From Sipunculus nudus (taxonomy: Eukaryota > Annelida > Sipuncula > Golfingiida > Sipunculidae): a stretch of DNA of 64,000 nt. The DNA is taken from assembly GCA_026874595.1 (NCBI GenBank), contig CM049309.1, forward strand, positions 41,989,079 to 42,053,078, given 5' to 3'. Of this stretch, positions 51,401-61,159 are shown piece after piece. Position 1 is the first letter of the stretch, and every line of letters starts with the position of its first letter. The notes under the pieces were generated by a model, which did no database searches, was not told where the DNA came from, and saw only the letters and a list, made by a program, of their open reading frames with translations. The translations under genes were made by a program, and so were the position numbers.

Positions 51401-54400
51401 TGATATTAAGGGAGTAGCAAAACTTGGACATGGTCAGTCTCATCTGATGATGGGTAAAGTATTGCTGATTCAGCAGATTACATTTCAAGTCAGCATGCCC
51501 TAGTTGAGCTTTCTCTGATCATCAGATTTACCGGCACCTGGTCATGTACAGAGATTTTATAACCTGGCCCTGCAGGTGGTCCTTTTCACTTGTTTTATTA
51601 GTTGTTAATGCGGGCCCTGTATTTCTTGATTCTGCTTTAACCATGTGATGAAGGCACAAGGCTTCTGATGCATTAAAATTCTTTAAATGTTTATATTTTT
51701 GTAAAACAATCATTGAAATAAAAGATACAAACAATAAATAGATATCTTAATTTGAAATTTAATTCCAAAAAATATTTTAAAAGAATTTTATCAATTTTTT
51801 TTCAAAATTATATTTTTTTTTTTATTTTTGAAAAAAAAACTATAATTAATACTTGCTTATAGGAAGCCTTTTGCCACACTGACAATGTAATGATATCATT
51901 CATGTGACTGACTGTGCTTCTAATACTTCGTACAACTTCTCACACACTGAACAGCCAGGCCTGGCTTCCCATCCCAACAGAAACCCTGAACCCTCATGCA
52001 GCTTTTCACAAAAGCTTAGTTCAGCTACCAATTAATTGCACAAGTTTGAATTTCCTTGGCTGGCTATGATACATATGATATGAATATGAATTTCTAAAAC
52101 CCAAGAGAAATCTTTCCACCAGTAATTTTGACAAATCTAAGCTGTGCTCTAAATCAGACACTTAATCAAACCCCAGTATTCAGTGTGCCTATGATTTTTT
52201 TAAAGGAATGATAGACTAGCAGCACAGTCTAATGCCTATTATTTTTAACTCTTAGTGACCCCCTCATTATCACCAGTATGATAAGTGGTATAGAGGTGGC
52301 TCACTGACTGTCAGTGAATCATGGTTATGAGGGTAGGGTGAGGGGGGAGGGGTTTAAGGGCAGCAAAGGAGGATCACTGTGACAGTTTCCAAATCACCAA
52401 CAGATTTGTCATAAAACAGTGGTAGATTTGGTGTGCTTTACAAATTGAGGCATGTGTGTTCCCAGTGTTGGACTAAAACCTGTTTGTTTACTGATTTGCA
52501 TTTATTAATTTGTCTTTGAACAAAAATTGTGGTGTCACAGTAATCTATGCCTTACCCCTTACTGCTGTTGGTATATTATACTGAATGTGGGATTGCTTGT
52601 TTACTCAAGAATGGGATGTGACCGATGTATTTTGGACTAATTCTGTACGTTTCAGGATTCATTTAAATGATCAACACTAGGGGGCATCGCTGGTCAACAG
52701 CCACCATGCAGCTGCAACTCACTGCATCCCTATTGGCTGTTTCTTGCACAGGGTAACAAATCAGGGATCACTATTGAATTTGTGCATGACACTTAAATAA
52801 TTCGAAGAAATTAATTAACAGCATAAAATATCTATACAATTAATTTTTGCAAACACTAAACTAAAACATGCAGTAAAAAGGCAAATTTGAAAAATTAAAT
52901 TTTTTTGGAAGGAAATCTGTAAGCCTTTAAAGGCTCATTTTGATAATTTAAAGTGAATGATTTTTTATTTTTTTTGGATGGGGGGGGGGAAGTAGATTTG
53001 CAGGTTATGGTCTTAGACAAGATAACAAATCATGAAAATAAGCAGACATGGTGCTAAGGTCATACTTAGAAACCAGATACTATCTCAATTTTAAACTTTG
53101 GAAGTTGTGGGTAAATTTCAGTTAACACAAATATTGTCTTTTCATTTTCTGTGAGAAATAGAAATGCAACAGAAAATTCTAAACTTATCAACATTAATTT
53201 CTTTAAATTTATTTTAAAGATTAAAGGTGACTTTTGATGGTAATTATTATTTTATATATATATTTTTTTTTACTGAATAGTTTATACACCAATTTTTTGG
53301 GGAAAATCAATATTTTACCTACAGATTGGATATTTAAAATCTATCCTACTTGATTGCTGTTAATTCTTTGGGAATTATTTATTTACCAATCAAAACATTG
53401 ATATACATACATACACACTTGGGTACACTGTAGTTATCTGGCAAAAGTCAGACAGGACTGATCATCCTTGTGCTTTATATAACATTTGAAGTTTGATTGG
53501 TGTGTAAAGGAACATTTCTTGTATGATAGGTTAAACACTGAACACATCCATAGGTGACCATTAAATAGCTCCACACACTGCTGATGCCCTGTGATTATTT
53601 CAATTCAGTTTGAAGTATTATAATCAAAATGAGATGCTCAATGAGACAACATTTAAAGTTTTGTGCGAAACATTGATTTTTTTAATGAAATTTTCTTGAC
53701 TCAAGCAACTAGTAGTTTAAATTGTGAGGTCAACACAAAGTCATTCCAAAAGATGGGATGATAGTTGTTTCATTAAAGAACAGCTGGTTGGCATGATAAC
53801 TTGATGGTTACTATGGCAATTGATTCAGATTGATGAAGTTTTCTGAACAGTAAATTCTTATAATACTTCATTAGAAACATAAATGTGATTATGTATTCTG
53901 AGCATGTTTGTGAGAAAAGTGCCAGGTTAAAAGCACAAGCAGGGTTTGGAAGCAACTTCCCAGTGAAATTTAAAAAAGATTATTTCAATCAAAAAGTAAA
54001 CTGTTTAAACTGGGTGCACATATATTCATTAAAATGGCATCTCAGTTGTGGTGGACATATCTTGAATATTTTAACAAAGTCTGATCAGTGTTCAGTTAAA
54101 AAAAAATAGTTTAACATGGTGTCCTCCCCCTTTTAAAATTGTGACCTTGACAATTTGTGTTTTTACTAGAACATGGGTTTGTTCAGTGGTCTGATCATTA
54201 ACTGTAATAACTTTGCAGGCAGTAACTGACAATTGTATGGGATCATTACAAGCTGGTTATACAGGGGCAGGTAAGTACAGCTGACTGTACCGTAAACGGG
54301 ACCTTGTTACATACGTGCGGCAAGCATGAAACTGAACGAAAAAGCGCTTGATGGGACTTGGCAACCCAGTTGGAAAGAATTTGTGCCCTGTGGAACATCA

Positions 54401-57400
54401 AGCGAGTTCATAGCAATATGGCTGAAATACCAGAAAATGTTGCTTTTATTCCAGGGATATATGCATTGTATAGCCAAACCCTGTGTTCAGTGCTTTCATA
54501 ATGATTACCAATTTGTTATGGTTAGTGCTTGCACATAGTGTATGAACTATACTTTAGTCAGTAAATACTTTACACTATTTATAACAGCTTTCTATAATAG
54601 AAGCCTGAGCCTAGGTGAATTATATTCTCTAGTATTTTGGGCTCTTGGACTGAGAGATACACTTATAGATACTTTTCAGGTTGAAGACTTTCATCTTCAG
54701 CTGAAGGTTTTCAGTTTCTCATTAGGGGGAAATGATGGTTTATTATATCAGTAACTGGTAGAAGTTGTCAATCTTACTGTGTTACTGATCTTTTATACTT
54801 TACCTGCCTGCCTCTATATAACCATGCTTGAATACTATGTTTATATATTAAATTTATACACAAACTGTCAATTGTTATGTATTTCCTTGTGTTGCCCTCA
54901 TGTGTTTTACAGTTCGTAATATCCCCCCGGGCATTGATTACAAGCAAGCCTGTAGTACTCCTTGAAATGTGTGGTAAACATTTATAATTATGTAAAATTA
55001 TCCATTCTAAATGTCATTATCCTGAATATACTCATTTTAAAAGTCTCATTTTGATACACAAAATTTACAAAAGATTACTCTGTTCAGTTTACATTATTTG
55101 AAAAAGAAAGTTGTAGCATTAGTTAGAAAATATGTTGAAATTGAACTGTTGAATTTTTTATGTGATTTTATAAAGTTAAGCAAGATTTGGAAAAAATGTA
55201 ATTGTTTCATATCTCATAGGGCTCTTAGTGTACTAGAGAAAAAAAGATTGATTAGTTTAGATAATCTTGATTTTCATACTGCTGAGGGTGATTAGGATCT
55301 TTAGTGTTGCATCTCTCTTGCTCAAACTTTTCTAGATTTCCTGATAAAGGTCCCTTTCCTGTAGAGTCTCCCTATACAAATTTTTATGCTGAGTAGTCCA
55401 ACTCTCCCACATTCTGTCTGTGTCACTTTATGCTGATTGCAACTTTACGATGTGCTTCCAGGAGTTGGCTGGGGAATGATAGTTGTATCAGGGATAGTGT
55501 GTATCTATTACAACATCATTATTACCTGGGTCCTCTACTATCTCTTCGCATCGTTCACCTCCAAGTTGCCATGGAGTTCTTGTGGAAACTACTGGAATAC
55601 ACCAGCTTGCGTGGATACGGTTGGAGGGAAAGTTGGTCCAAGTGGAAATGCCACCTTGGACAACAGTACCTCGCCCAATGTTACAGTAACTGGTATCTTA
55701 AGGTATTTGGCGGCTACATCACAACCTATGCTGGCAAATATAACCAATGTCACATCCAATGACACCATCAAGAAAAGAACTGCATCTGAAGAGTTTTTCC
55801 AGTGAGTATAAAATGTTTATTCTAATTATTTTCCTCTTAAAAGTAAGTTTATTTTCAATATAGACTAATGTCTTTTTCTTCATGAGGGTTTTATATATTT
55901 GTGATATTCGTGAAAAAGAAAATTATCACAAAAATTATTCTTAGGTGAATAAGAAGCCCAATCATTGGAGGAAAGTACAAGTTAAATAATTTGCTATCAT
56001 TAATCATGTCAAATCTTTCAAACTATCTGCCAGTAATCAAGAGTTATTTCTATACTTGTTCCATTTTCACCCCATCAAGTCATTTTTATGCACATATTAT
56101 TATACATCAGAAATCAATATAATAAATTATATATGCTCTGTGTAGATTACTATAAGGCATGCTCCGAAAAAAGAACCCTAACGAAAATAGAAGTTAAAAT
56201 CGCCAAATTATAATCTCTCCGGAATATGAAGGCAACCACAGTATGCAAGGCAGAAACTATTGGGGACACAGTTAACACAATTTCTAAATTATCAGCTGAA
56301 AAAAGATACATTTGATAATGTCTTGGCATAAACCTCAGTGTATAGCCTAAATTTTGGAAGGCTTCTTATCAATTATTTTCGCTGCATATGCCTGGTAGCG
56401 CTTCCAAATTATATACAGATCTTTCATGGAGTTGACAAGTGATGTGTTATGTTCTGACTACTCCTAGGTTTCTTCACAATATGCGTTATTTGCAGTTATA
56501 ACGTGTTAGCTGATTGTAATGTGTTATTTACAGCTTTTACATGCTGGAACTGTAAGCTGATTGGTCTATTATTTACGCTATAACATGCTGGAGATTTAAG
56601 CTGATCATAATGTGTTATTTGCAGCTAAAACATTCTGGAACTGTTGGCTGATTGTAATGTTTTATTTACAGCTATAACATGCTGGCGCTGTGGGCTTATT
56701 GGTATGTGTTATTTACAGCTAAAACATGCTGGAGCTGTAGGCTGATTGGTATGTGTTATTTACAGCTAAAACTTGCTGGAGCTGTAGGCTGATTGGTATG
56801 TGTTATTTACAACTATAACATGCTGGAGCTGTAGGCTGATTGGTATGTGTTATTTACAGCTATAACATGCTGGAGCTAAGTAAGGGTGTGGACCACATGG
56901 ACGGCATCAAGTGGCAGCTGATGTTATGTCTCGCTCTCAGTTGGGTCATTGTGTTCCTCTGTCTGTGTAAAGGGGTCAAGTCCTCTGGAAAGGTCAGTGA
57001 CTAGATTGATGCTCAGATTGATATACTGTATGACTTCTGAGCTGACTGCTCCTCAAAAAGTCTTCCCCTTGACAATTAGTATTTTCAATTAAAACGCTCA
57101 AAATCTCTTGATCAAACATTAGTTTAGTCTTATTATTTCTTGTTAGATGACCATGCCTGATTAAGTAAAATTCACCATTGTAAAACTTTAATTATTATTA
57201 TAAGGATATTTATTTTACACGGATTATACAAACAGTTATTATATCTAATCTAGCAACTCTCCATGGCTCAGGTGTTGGCATTTGTTAGTGACTTTTCATA
57301 TATACATATTTTGTAGTTTTAGTATGACTTGTCTAGTTTGTAAAATAAATAATCAAACAATGTGATGAAAATATCCCAGCCAAGACATTTTGTGGACATT

Positions 57401-60400
57401 TCAACAAATAAAGCATACAGAAATGTATCTTTTTCAGGTTGTGTATGTGACGGCTACTTTACCCTATGTCTTTCTGACATTTCTTCTTATTCGGGGACTG
57501 CTGCTAGAGGGCGCTGTGGATGGGGTTCTGTTTTACATAGTCCCAGATTTCCAGAAACTGCTCAGTATTAAGGTGGGTATCTATCATACATATGGCAGGT
57601 GATCATGATAGTGTATAATAGGAATCATGATAGTGTATAATAGGAGGTCATGCTGTGGCCTGATATGTCATTATAAGAGGGCTGTTTGTTATATCTTATT
57701 AAAAAGCTGTACAGGTATGTTATATGTTATTAAGCTTTTTTGTAAGTTTGAATTAATGAACAAATTGGATTGAATATTTTAGATTTTTTTAGACTGTTTC
57801 ATTACAGTCTTGTTTTGTTACCTGTTTTTTCAGGTCAGTTAATATAATGTGTTTAACATGCATTAATTATGTCATATTTAGTAGGTAAATCTGCTTTATT
57901 GCAGTGTAAATCATGATGGTGACCAAAATTTAAAAAAAAATAGAACTTGTCAACTTTGAAAAATGAAAAAATTGTTGGTCAGAATTATAATGGAAAAATA
58001 GTGCTTTGAATATTGAATAATATGTAAATAAATGAAATAGGGCTACCGTAATTCAAATATTTTTGTTTTGTACTAAAAGGTCACAATATTATAGCTTTTT
58101 AGCAATTGTAGCACTTAAAGACAGAATTAGTTAGCTCATATTTCTACTAATTTAGTGATCCAATGGATTTGGTGATATTTTAGTAACATTTTTGTGCTCT
58201 TTATCTGATAGTAAAGAATGAATATTTTTATTTATTGAAGGTGTGGCAGGAAGCAGCTTTACAGATCTTTTATTCCCTGGGACCAGCCTGGGGTGGCCTG
58301 ATCACCATGGCATCTTACAACCGTTTCCATAACAATGTTTACAGGTAGGTTGGCATATCAAAATACAGTGAAACCGGTCTTAGAGACCACTTGTCTGATT
58401 AGACCACCTGTCTTAAGACCAAATGCATTCACATTTCTTATAACTGACTTGCCTAATAAGACCAACTATGAATAATGACCACTTTTGGCTAGTCCCATGG
58501 GTGGTCTTAATTCACAGGTTTTTAATATTTAAAGGACTTTAAGGCTATAAATGGTTTATGACTAATTTATTTAGTCACTAGGAAAACTCATAGGTGGCAG
58601 CACTCACTGCAAGAATAAGATGCCTAATAAGATGACCAATAGGGGAAGAGCTCTTTTGTTTTTAGGGCCACAAGGCTTGTAGTTTTGCTAAGGGCTAAGG
58701 ACACCTTGTTTTACTGGCAAACCTATACAGAGTGTTTATCATTAAACAGACCTGTAATATTTCTGTCACCAGATTGCAAAGGTGCTTCATGCATCTGAAG
58801 TTCAAATTTAATTTTTTATCTGAAGACATATCTATAGATAAACATCCATATGTGAACAGATGTTTCATACTTGTCACAGTTAACACCCATACACTGTTCT
58901 TTCAGCTGAGGGCTTTTGTTATTTTAAACTTCTGCTGATGTTCTGGTTCTGTTTGCAGGGACGCTCTTCTGGTACCAGTGGTCAACTGTGGAACTAGTTT
59001 TTATGGTGGCTTTGTCATCTTCTGTGTGATTGGTCACATGGCCAAGGTTGCCAATGTTGAGGTCAAGGACATAGTTACACAGGGTAAGAACCATTATAAA
59101 GTTCATTTTTTCACTGTAAAATAAAGAAAAATCTGTACAGAGTTCAAGCTTATTAGATCTGTGTTGATTTTTTTAGTTATGTATACAATCCCAGTTGAGC
59201 AAATGTAATTTTAAAAAACATAGCATTATAGCTTTATTATTTGTCTACAATGGATGCTTGTCAGTGTTCTAAGATGATAGTAAAAGTTCTCTTTACAAAC
59301 ATGCATTTCTATGTATCACTATTTTTATTCATCTTTTCTCTTAATGGCATTTTGATATACATGTATTACTAGTTTCATCTTTAAACTTTTAATCTTGGAG
59401 TCTCTGATTTGCTTGTGTTTTGTAAAACATGTAATGTTGATATTCCAGGTCCAGGTCTGGCCTTCATCGTGTATCCCGAGGCCCTGAGCCGGTTACCGAT
59501 CTCTCCGCTGTGGGCCATCATGTTCTTCCTGATGCTGTTGACCATCGGCCTGGACAGTCAAGTGAGTTGTTATAACCACCTACAGCAGTCCAGGGTTCAT
59601 CCAGATTGTCATTAACCCATTTATCAAAAAAACATTTTATTTAACCTGATGGGTATCTCAATAACAATAAATTTTTATCTTTTTATGCACCTGTCTATGA
59701 CCTGACATATTATGTCCCATGGTCTGTCAGTGCGTCTGTCCGTCCTTTAACTTTTAGAGTCGACGAGTTAACTTACCTGGGATTTGATGGATTTTTGTGA
59801 AACTCACCATAATTACTTATCAGTAGATTATAGTCAGAATTTGAGCATATTTAATTGGATTAGAGGTCACCTGGTTTCTTTGTGGGGTTGCTGTAATAAC
59901 TTTATATGAATATGATAGATTTGATCAAACTCAATAGAAATATTATCCCATATTAATATTAGCAAAATCCACATTAATTTATTAAGGTCAAAAGACATAT
60001 GAGGGGCATATTATACATCTTTGCAAAGCTCTTGTTAAAAATTATGATTCTGCTATATATGCCTGTGTATTAAAAAGATCCTTTACTCTGCATGCAAGAC
60101 TTTACTGCTGTTCTAACTCTTGTGTTAAAGTTAAGTGACACAAAAGTGTAGCATAGTTCTAAGGTTTATCAAAGTGAGATACAGAGCGGACAGTTTGTAA
60201 TGTCATGGAAGTAAGCATACCTGACTGGCAAACATATGTAATTATCTAAAGAACACTGTTTGCTTTTTGCATTGATTTATACTGTTATAATTTGGTCGTT
60301 TGTTTGGTGCTGTGTTTGTTCACATGTATTTCGTATTGTTACAAGTTGGGTGTAGTTGGCTGTTTGTTCACATGTATTTTATATTGTATTGTTACAAGTT

Positions 60401-60626
60401 GAGTGTAGTTTGCTGTGTTTGATCACATGTATTTTGTATTGTTACAAGTTGGGTGTAGTTTGCTGTGTCTATTTACATGTATTTTATATTAAAGTTTGGT
60501 ATGTTGGAGACCCTCACCAGCAGCTTTGTGGATGAGTTCCCCAGATATCTGCAGAAGCGTAAGATGCTGTTCCTTGGTGTAGTGTGTGTGATTGAATTTT
60601 TCTTAGGACTCCCCCTGGTGTCTAGA
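42395..60626 (+). CDS. SLC6-family Na+/Cl- dependent transporter, glycine-transporter-like (3' partial)
   Basis: Ten spliced exons (42395-42427, 50262-50427, 50915-51046, 55462-55801, 56860-56992, 57438-57572, 58241-58344, 58959-59083, 59449-59561, 60495-60626) give 471 codons in one frame. SLC6 proteins couple Na+ and Cl- gradients to uptake of amino acids or amines across the plasma membrane. Helices 1-9 are present. Visible family marks: TM1 [14 protein letters not shown] (46-59) with Gly50 where monoamine carriers have Asp; chloride-site residues Tyr73, Ser325, Asn357 and Ser361; Na2-site Asp425-Ser426; EL2 cysteines 151 and 160. TM6 [17 protein letters not shown] (329-345) resembles glycine transporters more than GABA or monoamine ones, although SLGP replaces their usual SLSA. 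Family is certain; substrate is inferred. TM10-12 are outside the window; the first exon is predicted only from its donor and phase. Confidence 0.9.
42428..45946. other. Intron 1, left part
   Basis: Part of the inferred 7.8-kb intron 1. No repeat boundary or conserved exon recognised; the 101-codon minus-strand frame at 42893-43198 has no recognisable motif. Confidence 0.45.
45947..47088 (+). mobile_element. Hairpin-headed element family 4, in intron 1
   Basis: The head AGCCCTCAGCCCTTAGGCTG then ATGGGCT is a hairpin of about 11 bp with loop CTTA. It is followed by a GTCT run (about 46007-46020). The body has tandem units of 300 bp ('GATATCTCTAAAAGGATTCA' at 46354 and 46655, 'GATATCTCCAAAAGGATTCA' at 46054), the second and third almost identical over about 190 bp, plus a degraded last unit. 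The tail GGCTGAGGGATTTTGTCAGC is the inverse of CCCTCAGCC in the head (9 bp), then TTCATATTCTAG. Same architecture as families 1 and 2 with different sequence; the CTAG end could also fit a Helitron. Confidence 0.55.
47095..50160. repeat. 41-bp minisatellite B, abutting exon 2
   Basis: Roughly 70-75 copies of a 41-bp unit of the type GACTCAACCTTTACCTTTGT then TCTTGACTTTTCCAGAAGTCA. Variants include CCAAACCATTACCTTTTTGA units and 'CAAACAAGAACTTTCCAGAG' units. Larger registers are visible: 47518 and 47896 start the same multi-unit block (378-bp offset), and 48042-48880 is repeated without a single difference at 48882-49720. Each unit presents a pyrimidine stretch followed by CAG|AAGT. The array ends about 100 bp before the exon 2 acceptor. 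Confidence 0.95.
50262..50427 (+). CDS. SLC6 exon 2: N-terminus and TM1
   Basis: Acceptor TTTGTTTTCCAG at 50261, donor GGAG|GTATAA at 50428, 166 bp, ends in phase 1. It encodes residues 12-66 and the first base of Gly67: an acidic N-terminal stretch ([11 protein letters not shown]) and then the SLC6 signature block [20 protein letters not shown], with Trp55-Arg56-Phe57 (Arg56 is the outer-gate arginine) and NGG at the exon end. The position of this junction inside NGGG is the usual one for the family as I recall it. Confidence 0.92.
50428..50914. other. Intron 2
   Basis: AT-rich, 487 bp, GT..AG. The frame stays open into the intron for eight codons before a stop, which would give a truncated product if retained. 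No repeat recognised. Confidence 0.85.
50915..51046 (+). CDS. SLC6 exon 3: TM2 and first intracellular loop
   Basis: Acceptor TTTTATTCCACAG, donor AAAG|GTAAAG, 132 bp. It completes Gly67 and encodes residues 68-110. [20 protein letters not shown] contains Tyr73, equivalent to the chloride-site tyrosine of characterised SLC6 proteins, and is followed by the conserved ELSLGQ. The next part [16 protein letters not shown] leads into TM3. Confidence 0.93.
51047..55461. other. Intron 3
   Basis: 4.4 kb, GT..AG. Frames at 54326-54538 and 55098-55295 (65-70 codons) are unrecognised and flanked by stops. A G run lies at about 52980-52989. No transposon ends identified. Confidence 0.7.
55462..55801 (+). 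CDS. SLC6 exon 4: TM3 and large extracellular loop 2
   Basis: Acceptor GTGCTTCCAG, donor TTCCA|GTGAGTAT, 340 bp, ends in phase 2. It encodes residues 112-223 plus two bases of His224. TM3 contains the family block [18 protein letters not shown] (125-142). EL2 has Cys151 and Cys160 in [15 protein letters not shown], the disulfide pair known in the family, then six N-glycosylation sequons at Asn173, 178, 183, 203, 206 and 210. The loop is longer than in many SLC6 proteins. An antisense 60-codon frame (55589-55771) is a shadow. Confidence 0.93.
55802..56484. other. Intron 4, left part, with a decayed MITE
   Basis: About 55858-56245 resembles the MITE at 33066-33510. Its right end GAATATGAAGGCAACCACAG then TAT is the inverse of ATACTGTGGTTGCCTTCATA. 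Its left end retains TTCATGAGGGTTT. Copy 2 is more eroded than copy 1. Confidence 0.5.
56485..56848 (+). repeat. 47-bp tandem array made of exon 5 acceptor sequence
   Basis: Eight tandem copies (starts 56485, 56523, 56568, 56614, 56661, 56708, 56755, 56802), the last five spaced exactly 47 bp, run directly into the true exon 5 junction at 56849. The unit is GTTATTTACAGCTATAACAT then GCTGGAGCTGTAGGCTGATT, so it includes the acceptor and about 20 bp of exon. Six copies keep a usable CAG; those at 56568 (ACGC) and 56802 (ACAAC) have lost it. Copies reading CAG|CTAAAAC would give an immediate in-frame TAA. Confidence 0.9.
56860..56992 (+). CDS. SLC6 exon 5: end of EL2, TM4
   Basis: Acceptor GTTATTTACAG at 56859, donor AAAG|GTCAGT, 133 bp. 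One base completes His224, then 44 codons (225-268), phase 0 at the end. It encodes EFF(H)[18 protein letters not shown] and TM4 with GVKSSGK at the start of the next loop, the usual SLC6 landmark. Its first bases are duplicated many times just upstream (56485-56848). The exon itself is intact. Confidence 0.93.
56993..57437. other. Intron 5
   Basis: 445 bp, GT..AG; no repeat recognised. Confidence 0.85.
57438..57572 (+). CDS. SLC6 exon 6: TM5 and start of EL3
   Basis: Acceptor ATCTTTTTCAG, donor TTAAG|GTGGGT, 135 bp, phase 0 on both sides (residues 269-313). [20 protein letters not shown] is the TM5 block; [20 protein letters not shown] is the conserved EL3 stretch. Confidence 0.93.
57573..58240. 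other. Intron 6
   Basis: 668 bp, GT..AG. A 22-bp segment around ATCATGATAGTGTATAATAG is doubled at about 57602-57643. Nothing else recognised. Confidence 0.85.
58241..58344 (+). CDS. SLC6 exon 7: TM6
   Basis: Acceptor TTTATTGAAG, donor TACAG|GTAGGT, 104 bp, ends in phase 2 (Arg348 split). It encodes [20 protein letters not shown] and [14 protein letters not shown] (314-347). TM6 is the unwound substrate-binding helix; Gln321 and Ser325 match positions of the chloride site. The [12 protein letters not shown] stretch is the best subtype clue and favours the glycine-transporter branch. Confidence 0.93.
58345..58958. other. Intron 7 with a MITE and a family 4 tail
   Basis: A TACAGTGAAACCGGTCTTAG element spans about 58364-58520 and carries TGGTCTTA / TAAGACCA words on both strands. 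At about 58885-58950 the sequence GTTCTTTCAGCTGAGGGCTT matches the tail of the family 4 element at 47040-47088 (GTTCTTTAGGCTGAGGGATT). This tail lies immediately before the exon 8 acceptor. Confidence 0.55.
58959..59083 (+). CDS. SLC6 exon 8: TM7
   Basis: Acceptor GTTCTGTTTGCAG, donor CAGG|GTAAGA, 125 bp. It completes Arg348 and encodes residues 349-389 plus the first base of Gly390: [20 protein letters not shown] with Asn357 and Ser361 (spacing of 4, as in the chloride/Na1 sites), then EL4 start. The pyrimidine tract of the acceptor lies within or next to a repeat-derived tail. Confidence 0.93.
59084..59448. other. Intron 8
   Basis: 365 bp, GT..AG; nothing recognised. Confidence 0.85.
59449..59561 (+). 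CDS. SLC6 exon 9: EL4 and TM8
   Basis: Acceptor GATATTCCAG, donor CAA|GTGAGT, 113 bp, phase 0 at the end. It encodes residues 391-427: [17 protein letters not shown] is the conserved EL4 hairpin and [21 protein letters not shown] is TM8 with Asp425-Ser426 of the Na2 site. The intron falls right after LDSQ, a common junction in this family as I recall it. Confidence 0.93.
59562..60308. other. Intron 9, left part, with a diverged tandem-unit-type repeat
   Basis: About 59690-60060 reads like the other GTCC-headed repeats: CAGTGCGTCTGTCCGTCC, then GATTTGATGGATTTTTGTGA, ending near TTTGCAAAGCTCTTGTT. Ends are not defined and no hairpin was found. Confidence 0.35.
60309..60494 (+). repeat. 50-bp tandem array running into the exon 10 acceptor
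   Basis: About 3.6 copies of GTTACAAGTTGGGTGTAGTT then TGCTGTGTTTGTTCACATGT and ATTTTGTATT. Unit starts lie at 60338, 60391 and 60441; the next would fall at 60491, where the acceptor AAAG|TTTGGTATG sits. The last copy thus supplies the sequence just before the acceptor. The exon start AAGTTTGGTATG weakly resembles AAGTTGGGTGTAG of the unit. Confidence 0.8.
60495..60626 (+). CDS. SLC6 exon 10: TM9 (last exon in window)
   Basis: Acceptor TTTTATATTAAAG is pyrimidine-poor; donor AGA|GTAAGT is strong. 132 bp, 44 codons (428-471), phase 0 both sides. [20 protein letters not shown] is the conserved loop with the ET-hit seen across SLC6, followed by [20 protein letters not shown] (TM9). The usual next segment begins GG-x-Y; I could not find it before 64000, so intron 10 exceeds 3.3 kb. 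Confidence 0.92.
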
Positions 60627-61159
60627 GTAAGTACTGTATTTGATATGCTCTTTCTAAATCTGGAGTCATGAATGACTAGTCATGAAATCTGCTGTAATAT
60701 CTCTAGTACTGCCCATACCTATCATCTGATGGCAGCATGTGTTGTTATATGAAGAAAAAAACAGTTTCAGGTGAACATTAAAATGATATGGATTAAAATG
60801 TAACATATCACTGAAACACAGAAAAAATGTTTTTAATTTGTTTTTGCTAACATTAAATGGATTTTAGAGAGCTGGTTTTTCGGTAAGGCCAATTACAAAG
60901 ACAGTGAAACATCTATAATGTGGGCACCCCTGGGACTGAACCAAACTGCCTGGAATATAGAGGTGCCCCCTATATCCAGGTCATGATCACAACATAAAAT
61001 AAGGGGGGGGGGGGACTTGGTACTGTCACTAACTGTCCACTATATGTAGGTGTCCACTAGGAGAGACCCCACTGTACTTTTCAAAATACAGATGATTGTA
61101 CTTTGTAAGTCTAATTTGTAAACAGATAACAAAAGATCAGTGCAGGTATTCTCATTCAC
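60627..61159. other. Intron 10, left part, with a MITE
   Basis: About 60901-61076 begins ACAGTGAAACATCTATAATG and ends GAGACCCCACTGTAC, the same end type as 29214-29337 and 58364-58520. A G run lies at about 61003-61014. Confidence 0.45.

Noticed and set aside
54326-55295. Extra coding exons in intron 3
   Set aside because: Frames of 65-70 codons lack splice signals in phase and no SLC6 sequence is missing between exons 3 and 4.
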